DNA of 55,234 nucleotides, from positions 1-55,234 of IMG/VR virus record IMGVR_UViG_3300027895_000007, one strand, 5' to 3'. Shown piece after piece: positions 50,512 to 55,234 of this stretch (position 1 is its first letter; the number at the start of each line of letters is the position of its first letter). A model generated the notes under the pieces. That model was given only the letters and a program-made list of their open reading frames with translations, did no database searches and had not been told where the DNA came from. The translations under genes were made by a program, and so were the position numbers. Source of the DNA: a virus.

Positions 50512-50721
50512 ATGACCTACACCATCACGCAGAAGTTCGCTGGCGTCTACGAGATCATAGGTCAATGGCCGCTGCAAGTCGGTGAGTACCTGTTTTCGCA
50601 GTTCGTGCCCGGGCCAGTGGTGCGTGCTCAGGTGTCTCTGACTCAATGGCCGCACACTTACAACCTAACGAACATCTCCGGGCCACTGCCGGACGGCGAT
50701 TACAAGGTGACGGCGATATGA
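50512..50721 (+). CDS. 69-residue beta-rich protein
   Basis: MTYTITQKFAGVYEIIGQWP start; beta-rich. No family. ATGA overlap with the next gene. Confidence 0.5.
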   Translation: MTYTITQKFAGVYEIIGQWPLQVGEYLFSQFVPGPVVRAQVSLTQWPHTYNLTNISGPLPDGDYKVTAI

Positions 50722-51608
50722 CACAGATCGAACTCCTGCAAGACCAGCTAAACTCCCTGAACCGGGTGCATACCCTGTGCGTCGCTCATCTCCAACGCAT
50801 GCAATCAGCCGTAGCTCGCGTCCCAGGCTGTTTCACGCAAGACGAGATGGATGAGGCTCAGAAAGCCGTTGAGGATGCGTGGCAGGCCATCGACACGAAG
50901 CAAATGGAGATTGCGGAAGCGCAGAGACCGAGTGAAGGCAACATGCTGCTGCGGAGCGCTCACGAGGTTATGCTTCGCAAGGGAACGGAGACGAATTGGG
51001 ACGCACTTCGCAACGGAATCCGGCGAGAGTTGCTTCGGCAGGCGGGGCTATCACCAGACACGACGGACGAGCAACTGGTCTTACGAGCGACCTGCACGCC
51101 GCGGACCTATCGGCTATGCGGCACGATTGCCGTGGAGGATGCGCAGGCCAAGCGTGCGGCGCTGGATGCGGCAAAGACAGCCGAGCCATCCGTGGGTATT
51201 ACGCTGGATGCGCTGGCAACTCTCATTCAGGACTTACCGGCGTACTCACGGCAGGGTAAAGCTATAGTCCACTTTCAGGACACCTATCTGCGCGGAGTGT
51301 TCATCACTGGCCTGACAGTCACCAGTAACGGCGTGGCAACAATCGTTTCGGCTATGCCATTAAGCGACACGACCGCTGTGAAGAACGCTCCGTCGTCTCC
51401 GCAGCCGACACTGAGGCAGTTGGCCAACGCGATCTTGGCACGACCGGATTACGAACTGGACATGCCGGCCGAAGTGTTCCTGCCTGACAACGACGCCGGC
51501 AAGCGGTTCTATCCGATCGCCGGCATCGGCGATGTGGCCGATCACGGACCTGCGATAACGGCGCAATGGCCGAAGAACGGCACGATTGCCGTGGAGGACG
51601 CGAAGTGA
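50718..51608 (+). CDS. Hypothetical protein with repeated GTIAVEDA
   Basis: 296 residues, ATGA overlap. Coiled-coil N-terminal half, then a beta domain. A 21-bp sequence is exactly repeated (51119-51139 and 51578-51598), giving GTIAVEDA in the middle and at the extreme C-terminus. No family recognised. GTGA overlap with the next gene. Confidence 0.55.
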   Translation: MTQIELLQDQLNSLNRVHTLCVAHLQRMQSAVARVPGCFTQDEMDEAQKAVEDAWQAIDTKQMEIAEAQRPSEGNMLLRSAHEVMLRKGTETNWDALRNGIRRELLRQAGLSPDTTDEQLVLRATCTPRTYRLCGTIAVEDAQAKRAALDAAKTAEPSVGITLDALATLIQDLPAYSRQGKAIVHFQDTYLRGVFITGLTVTSNGVATIVSAMPLSDTTAVKNAPSSPQPTLRQLANAILARPDYELDMPAEVFLPDNDAGKRFYPIAGIGDVADHGPAITAQWPKNGTIAVEDAK

Positions 51609-51742
51609 ACGACTACGAGCAGTGGCTCACGTTCGAGATCGATCGCCTGCAACGGCTGCTGTGCGGGCGTCCCAATCAGACGTTGCAGATGCAGCTGGTA
51701 GCTTACACGTTCGCCCTGTCCAAATATCGGATGATGAAATGA
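51605..51742 (+). CDS. 45-residue hypothetical protein
   Basis: GTG 51605 (GTGA); MNDYEQWLTFEIDRLQRLLC, one long helix. ATGA overlap with the next gene. Confidence 0.5.
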   Translation: MNDYEQWLTFEIDRLQRLLCGRPNQTLQMQLVAYTFALSKYRMMK

Positions 51743-52119
51743 AACACTTGGCCATCGCGCTCTTGCTGCTCTGCCCGCTGTCCGCAGTAGCTCAACCGCC
51801 GCGCAACTACCCCAACCAGTGCGAGCGAGAGGAATGGACCGCCGTCCAAATCCACAACAGTGGTTGCGTTGGTGTCCGCTACCAGCTGCGAGGCCAGGGA
51901 GGTGTGTGGGGCACATTTATAGTCCACCCTGGCGAAGTCATGTGCCACTGGTCGCGATATAGAGAGCGGCATTTCGAGATCGTCTTCGACGGGATCCGCA
52001 ACGGCGACAGGGCATACAAGTTGGAGACCCGCATAACAGACGATAAGTGGGAAGGTGAGGACTATGTGTTCCGCTTCTCCAAGTGCGGATGCTACCTCGA
52101 TATATTCAGGGCGCGGTGA
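51739..52119 (+). CDS. Secreted hypothetical protein
   Basis: 126 residues, ATGA overlap. Signal peptide MKHLAIALLLLCPLSAVAQP (AXA-type). Mature part is beta-rich with four Cys and conserved-looking GGVWGTFIVHPGEV. The signal sequence resembles that of the protein at 45914. Confidence 0.65.
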   Translation: MKHLAIALLLLCPLSAVAQPPRNYPNQCEREEWTAVQIHNSGCVGVRYQLRGQGGVWGTFIVHPGEVMCHWSRYRERHFEIVFDGIRNGDRAYKLETRITDDKWEGEDYVFRFSKCGCYLDIFRAR

Positions 52120-52229
52120 TGTCCGAATTGGTGACCGCTCGCTACCTCTGGTGTGACCGCATGCTGTGCGTGCTGCTTGGCATCGTGCTGGGCGGCAGCG
52201 GAGTGTTCCTGCTGGGAAAGCTGCCATGA
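52119..52229 (+). CDS. 36-residue membrane protein
   Basis: TGATG overlap. One hydrophobic segment LCVLLGIVLGGSGVFLLG. Coupled on both sides. Confidence 0.5.
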   Translation: MSELVTARYLWCDRMLCVLLGIVLGGSGVFLLGKLP

Positions 52230-52444
52230 CTGACGTCGCGAAAGCACAGCTGGCGATGAACCGCTTGAACAAGTCTCTGCTGCGCCGCAACTTCGCCGCC
52301 GACGAGCTGAAACGCAAGCCGAAAGACAAGGCTCTGCGGCTGGCCTGGGAACTGGCCGAACTGGACGTGCGGGCGGCGACGATAAGGCTTGAGGCGTTGC
52401 CAGGTATCCCATCGATAAACCCAAAGGAGAAATCTCATGCGTAA
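52226..52444 (+). CDS. Small basic protein
   Basis: 72 residues, ATGA overlap. Helical, Lys/Arg-rich, with Ala-rich helix. No domain recognised. Confidence 0.55.
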   Translation: MTDVAKAQLAMNRLNKSLLRRNFAADELKRKPKDKALRLAWELAELDVRAATIRLEALPGIPSINPKEKSHA

Positions 52445-52880
52445 GCTCGTCTTCATCGTCATGCTGGCCATCGTCGTGGCCTTTCTGCGTCCGCTCTCTG
52501 TTCACGCGGGCCCGGGAGACCTGAAATGTGATCGCAACCCGTTCTGCACCTGCTACGCGCGAGTCGGGCAATGCGACTGCGTTGGCTGTGTGTGCGGGCT
52601 GCTCGCGTTGGCCGATCCTGTCCCGGTTCCAACCGCAACGCCGAAGTGGTACGTCGCCGTGGCCAGCCAAGGGACGCCGTATTTCGACGCCGCGGGCCGT
52701 CAGATAGGGTGGCTGGAGGCCGATACGAAGCTCTACTACCCGCTGGACAGGGCCACGGACGGTTTTGGCAAGCCGTGCGCGCCACCGGCGACACCTCGGC
52801 CGGCAGCGGCACCGGTCAAGGGGCATTGGGAGATGCGCTGCAACGGGCGGACGTGCTCTCAGGTGTGGGTTGCCGACTGA
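52437..52880 (+). CDS. Secreted Cys-rich protein
   Basis: 147 residues; AAGGAG ahead. Signal sequence (MRKLVFIVMLAIVVAFLRPL, then SVHAG). Mature start has CDRNPFCTCYARVGQCDCVG followed by CVCG, eight Cys in about 30 residues, a close relative in spacing to the end of the protein at 45711. Then a Pro-rich linker and a small beta domain with two more Cys. Confidence 0.65.
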   Translation: MRKLVFIVMLAIVVAFLRPLSVHAGPGDLKCDRNPFCTCYARVGQCDCVGCVCGLLALADPVPVPTATPKWYVAVASQGTPYFDAAGRQIGWLEADTKLYYPLDRATDGFGKPCAPPATPRPAAAPVKGHWEMRCNGRTCSQVWVAD

Positions 52881-53062
52881 CCATCCCCTCGCCTTCCTGC
52901 CGCCCCATCTTTTACGAGCCGGCGTGCAGGAGGGCTTTTGAAACTGGCCGGAGGCTTTTGGAGAAGAGTCACTCCGGCTGGGCCGCCGCTGCATTTTGGG
53001 CGAATGGGGCGGCGGTTTTTGATTTCTTTCCATTCGCGGTAGACGTAGATTTTGAATATCAT
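52859..53062 (-). CDS. Doubtful small protein downstream of minus-strand pair
   Basis: 67 codons, ATGA overlap with the gene at 53059. Only the first ~16 residues (MIFKIYVYREWKEIKN) look convincing; the rest reads through the terminator. Confidence 0.3.
   Translation of the reverse strand: MIFKIYVYREWKEIKNRRPIRPKCSGGPAGVTLLQKPPASFKSPPARRLVKDGAAGRRGDGQSATHT
52983..53020 (+). terminator. Rho-independent terminator
   Basis: CCGCCGC (52983-52989) and GCGGCGG (53009-53015), then TTTTT. Ends the + strand operon before the control region. Confidence 0.85.
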
Positions 53063-53211
53063 AGCGCCCAGCCCACGTCTTCAAAAGCCACACAGAACGA
53101 TGTGTTTGGCCACACCACGAAGACGACCTCGCCCGCGTTGGCTATCAGTGGCCGGCGCGTTAAGTTCCAGACGGTCAGCGTGTGGGCGTCGCGGTCGATC
53201 AGTATTTTCAT
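53059..53211 (-). CDS. 50-residue hypothetical protein
   Basis: Minus strand, ATGA overlap with the gene at 53208. MKILIDRDAHTLTVWNLTRR, then beta-rich with FVVWPNTSFCVAF. Good protein-like composition. Part of the small divergent operon. Confidence 0.55.
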   Translation of the reverse strand: MKILIDRDAHTLTVWNLTRRPLIANAGEVVFVVWPNTSFCVAFEDVGWAL

Positions 53212-53450
53212 GGCTGCATTCCCGGACAATGCGTTTTCCCCTGAGCTTCACACGCCCACTCCAAGGCGTCTTTCAATGCCTTGGACTTTGCTCCTGGGCC
53301 ATAGAATATACACGTCCAATGCACTTCATTGCCGGTGTCATCCGTGATGATGCCCTGATAACCTCCGTGCGCGAAGACACGCTTGGAGAGCACGGTGTAG
53401 CGGCCTTCGTTGGAGGGCGAAGGTTGCCCGGTTTTGACGGGCGGTGGCAT
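53208..53450 (-). CDS. Hypothetical protein of the divergent operon
   Basis: 80 residues from the minus-strand ATG ending at 53450, with AGGAGA about 8 bases before it. Beta-rich (FAHGGYQGIITDDTGNEVHW) with two Cys. The gene is divergent from the XRE gene and the intergenic region has operator-like repeats. Confidence 0.6.
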   Translation of the reverse strand: MPPPVKTGQPSPSNEGRYTVLSKRVFAHGGYQGIITDDTGNEVHWTCIFYGPGAKSKALKDALEWACEAQGKTHCPGMQP

Positions 53451-53473
53451 GGTGGATTCTCCTGCGTTAGCGG

Positions 53474-53503
53474 TTGACAAAACTGTACATAGCGTACTAT
53501 TAT
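53474..53503 (+). promoter_or_regulatory. Promoter for the XRE gene
   Basis: TTGACA (53474-53479), 18 bases, TATTAT (53498-53503). Operator candidates: GTACATAGCGTAC (53485-53497) and TGTACGACC (53511-53519). The second site recurs in the promoter at 53805. Confidence 0.65.
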
Positions 53504-53536
53504 TACGCGGTGTACGACCAAAAGCAAGAGGCAGTC

Positions 53537-53740
53537 ATGAAAACACGACAGACGGTAGGACAGATTATCCGGGCCGCACGCGACAAAAAGCGACTGTTGC
53601 AGTCGGAGGTTGCGCACGACCTGAAGGTCAGCGTTGAGCTGGTCCGCTCGATTGAGCGGGATCGACGCGGAGTATCCGTCGCACTTTTGCGGCCTATTTC
53701 CAGGCTGCTCGATATTCCGCTGGAAAAGTTGGTTCCGTAA
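53537..53740 (+). CDS. XRE-family repressor-like regulator
   Basis: 67 residues from ATG 53537. A helix-turn-helix (VGQIIRAARDKKRLLQSEVA then HDLKVSVELVRSIERDRRG) of the Cro/CI type fills the protein, so it is a minimal DNA-binding domain. Likely represses its own promoter and the one at 53805 through TGTACGACC. No integrase was seen, so lysogeny is uncertain. Confidence 0.8.
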   Translation: MKTRQTVGQIIRAARDKKRLLQSEVAHDLKVSVELVRSIERDRRGVSVALLRPISRLLDIPLEKLVP

Positions 53741-53804
53741 CTCCAATCCGGACAACGCTTTTCCGAAAACTTGCACTTTATTTCGATAAATCGGTAAAAC
53801 CGCC

Positions 53805-53833
53805 TTGACAAAATGTACGACCGGAAGTAAGAT
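53805..53833 (+). promoter_or_regulatory. Promoter with shared operator
   Basis: TTGACA (53805-53810), 17 bases, TAAGAT (53828-53833). TGTACGACC (53814-53822) lies in the spacer, so a repressor bound there would block it. Confidence 0.65.
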
Positions 53834-53879
53834 ACTAGAGTCAAGTTGAAACGACCGAACGACACACGAGGGAAGAACG

Positions 53880-53948
53880 ATGGCCGGTATCCTGATTATC
53901 GCTGGCGTCGTGATCATCGGAACCTGGTCCGTGTGGACGGCTCGGTAA
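53880..53948 (+). CDS. 22-residue membrane peptide
   Basis: ATG 53880 with GAGGGAAG ahead. One hydrophobic helix, MAGILIIAGVVIIGTWSVWT and AR. First gene from the repressible promoter. Confidence 0.5.
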   Translation: MAGILIIAGVVIIGTWSVWTAR

Positions 53949-53991
53949 ACACACCAGGCCCCACCGGGCCGCAAGATGAGGAGATCGAGAA

Positions 53992-54189
53992 ATGGCCAGC
54001 AAGCATCTGAAGACGATTCATTTGGTCGGCGGCAACGAGATCAATCTGTACAGCGACGATGACGGCTACCATGCAGAACACTGGAATCAGTCGCGGCAAT
54101 GCATCACGATCCAGGGGGGCGATTGCGCCACAGAGGAGGAGGCGCTAGAGGCCGCCGGCTACGATCCAGGCTTGGCAGTGGCTCGCTGA
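53992..54189 (+). CDS. 65-residue hypothetical protein
   Basis: MASKHLKTIHLVGGNEINLY start; beta-rich then acidic helical end. GAGATCGAGAA ahead. No family. Confidence 0.55.
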   Translation: MASKHLKTIHLVGGNEINLYSDDDGYHAEHWNQSRQCITIQGGDCATEEEALEAAGYDPGLAVAR

Positions 54190-54253
54190 CAGCCACCCTT
54201 TCGCCCCGGCGTGCTACCGAGCCGACAAATCGGTGGAGCTTGCGGCAGGCTAA

Positions 54254-54352
54254 CTGCCGCACCGCTGGCGACTGGCGTTCAGCGAGTGGCGCTACCCGGA
54301 AACGACGGCGGAAGAGGAGCGGTTCTGGGCGATGACAACACCGGAGTTTTAG
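54254..54352 (+). CDS. Possible ORF without normal start
   Basis: After a TAA at 54251-54253 the frame reads CTG and then 31 residues ending AEEERFWAMTTPEF. Protein-like but has no ATG, GTG or TTG. May be the rest of a broken gene or use a CTG start. Confidence 0.25.
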   Translation: MPHRWRLAFSEWRYPETTAEEERFWAMTTPEF

Positions 54353-54360
54353 CGAAGAAA

Positions 54361-54561
54361 ATGAAAGACATCAAAATCGGCAAGTGGTACGAGACGCGGC
54401 AGGGAGCCGATAAGGTCAAAGCGGCGGATCGGATGGCCGATTGCGCAGAGGCGTTATTGGCGGCGATCGAGGGTGGCGAAAATATCGCCTATCGTGACCG
54501 ACTATGGGAGGCAATCCGCAGTTACCGCATTGCCCCCGGACAGGATACGGGTGACCAGTAA
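54361..54561 (+). CDS. 66-residue hypothetical protein
   Basis: MKDIKIGKWYETRQGADKVK from ATG 54361; helical, basic and then acidic. Another frame upstream stays open but the earlier part is not protein-like. Confidence 0.55.
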   Translation: MKDIKIGKWYETRQGADKVKAADRMADCAEALLAAIEGGENIAYRDRLWEAIRSYRIAPGQDTGDQ

Positions 54562-54637
54562 ACCGGCTTTTGTGCCTGCTTGCCACCGTTTTTGATTGTC
54601 TGAATCAAAACACGAGTCATTAAAAGGAGCTACTCGA

Positions 54638-55234
54638 ATGCCAGAAATCACCTTGGACCACATCCGCCAAGCAGCAGAGTGGGCCGCTAAATCGCGGGAC
54701 GAAGCGACACCGATCGACGGGCTGACTCGCCGCTACGATCAGTCAGATTGGGACTGCGGCACCGCATGCTGCATGTGGGGCGCGGCGTCGATCCTGGCCG
54801 GTTGTGGGCCTGCGAAGTCGGGACCGCCGGAAGAATGGTCTGGCGCTGATCTGCTACACACGCTGGTTGCGGGCGTGCTGCGATCGGGCAATGGGACGCC
54901 GTCGCAGATACAGCAGCTTCTTAGCGACGCCAACTTGAGCGACGCCGACTTGAGCGGGGCCAACTTGAGCGGGGCCAACTTGAGCGGGGCCAACTTGAGC
55001 GACGCCAACTTGAGCGACGCCAACTTGAGCGACGCCAACTTGAGCGGGGCCAACTTGAGCGGGGCCAACTTGAGCGGGGCCAACTTGAGCGGGGCCAACT
55101 TGAGCGGGGCCAACTTGAGCGACGCCGACTTGAGCGACGCCAACTTGAGCGACGCCAACTTGAGCGGGGCCAACTTGAGCGGGGCCAACTTGAGCGACGC
55201 CAACTTGAGCGACGCCAACTTGAGCGGGGCCACT
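54638..55234 (+). CDS. Pentapeptide-repeat protein, 3' end missing
   Basis: 199 codons from ATG 54638 (AAAAGGAG ahead) to the window end. An N-terminal domain of about 95 residues with [20 protein letters not shown] and Cys is followed by about 20 pentapeptides of type A(N/D)LS(G/D). Pentapeptide proteins form right-handed beta-helices and often mimic DNA or act as scaffolds. The gene continues past the window. Confidence 0.85.
   Translation, partial: MPEITLDHIRQAAEWAAKSRDEATPIDGLTRRYDQSDWDCGTACCMWGAASILAGCGPAKSGPPEEWSGADLLHTLVAGVLRSGNGTPSQIQQLLSDANLSDADLSGANLSGANLSGANLSDANLSDANLSDANLSGANLSGANLSGANLSGANLSGANLSDADLSDANLSDANLSGANLSGANLSDANLSDANLSGAT
54926..55234 (+). repeat. 15-bp tandem repeat (pentapeptide coding)
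   Basis: About 20 copies of a unit of type GCCAACTTGAGCGGG, nearly identical at DNA level. TTGAGC is kept in every copy, which suggests recent expansion. Similar to the situation at the left edge. Confidence 0.9.

Noticed and set aside
53059-53740. Complete lysogeny module
   Set aside because: A repressor-like gene and divergent operon are present, but no integrase, attachment site or excisionase could be recognised.
54739-55233. Leu/Lys-rich repeat ORF on the minus strand
   Set aside because: Antisense read of the pentapeptide repeat; no ribosome site or non-repeat domain supports it.
54926-55234. CRISPR-like array
   Set aside because: Contiguous 15-bp repeats with no unique spacers that encode pentapeptides in frame.

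Overview
The window looks like most of the genome of a tailed double-stranded DNA bacteriophage or prophage (Caudoviricetes), read almost entirely on the + strand. Genes are packed with 1-4 base overlaps (ATGA, GTGA, TGATG, TAATG), which points to long translationally coupled operons. The capsid proteins are of the phage Mu type (portal, MuF/gp30-like, protease/scaffold and major head protein). The tail genes look siphovirus-like. The host cannot be fixed from the sequence. The medium-high GC content, many Cys-rich miniproteins, a secreted papain-like protease and a phytanoyl-CoA-dioxygenase-like protein would fit an environmental host such as a planctomycete, but that is inference. I recognised no integrase and no classical peptidoglycan endolysin.

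Layout. 1-580: 3' end of a gene whose first part is an Ala/Asp-coding GCT/GAT triplet repeat. 577-3928: early small proteins, a Gp157-like protein, two tRNA-like elements and an integron attC-like site. 3929-7313: replication block, with a possible origin, a winged-helix replication initiator, a PD-(D/E)XK-like nuclease and a PrimPol-DnaB helicase fusion. 7310-11829: small zinc-ribbon and unknown proteins plus a beta-class DNA methyltransferase carried on two ORFs. 11879-15615: PhyH-like oxygenase, a LamG protein and fibre-like proteins. 15622-17574: terminase, with the large subunit split into ATPase and nuclease ORFs. 17577-27500: portal, MuF with a C-terminal nuclease-like domain, protease/scaffold, decoration protein and major capsid protein. 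A terminator and a possible small RNA separate the MuF block from the capsid block. 27575-37717: head completion, tail, a tail-chaperone pair joined by a probable -1 frameshift, tape-measure-like protein and a 1139-residue fibre. 37729-39373: holin-like membrane proteins and miniproteins. 39414-39563: two tRNA genes. 39601-52880: a 535-residue unknown protein, then a long run of tiny proteins with a DHH phosphoesterase, several secreted or membrane proteins, a papain-like protease and an HNH endonuclease on the minus strand. 52983-55234: a terminator, a divergent control region with an XRE repressor and shared operator-like sites, and a pentapeptide-repeat protein that runs off the end.

The most unusual signals are: (i) a perfect R''/R' attC-like site; (ii) a repeated promoter layout in which a TACAAT-like -10 box lies exactly 7 bases before the ATG, implying leaderless mRNAs; (iii) split terminase and split methyltransferase genes; (iv) a -1 frameshift in the tail chaperone; (v) a MuF-nuclease fusion; (vi) tRNA genes with non-standard anticodon loops; (vii) a module of secreted Cys-rich proteins around a papain-like protease. 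Both ends of the window lie in simple repeats, so the window may end where assembly failed rather than at a natural end.
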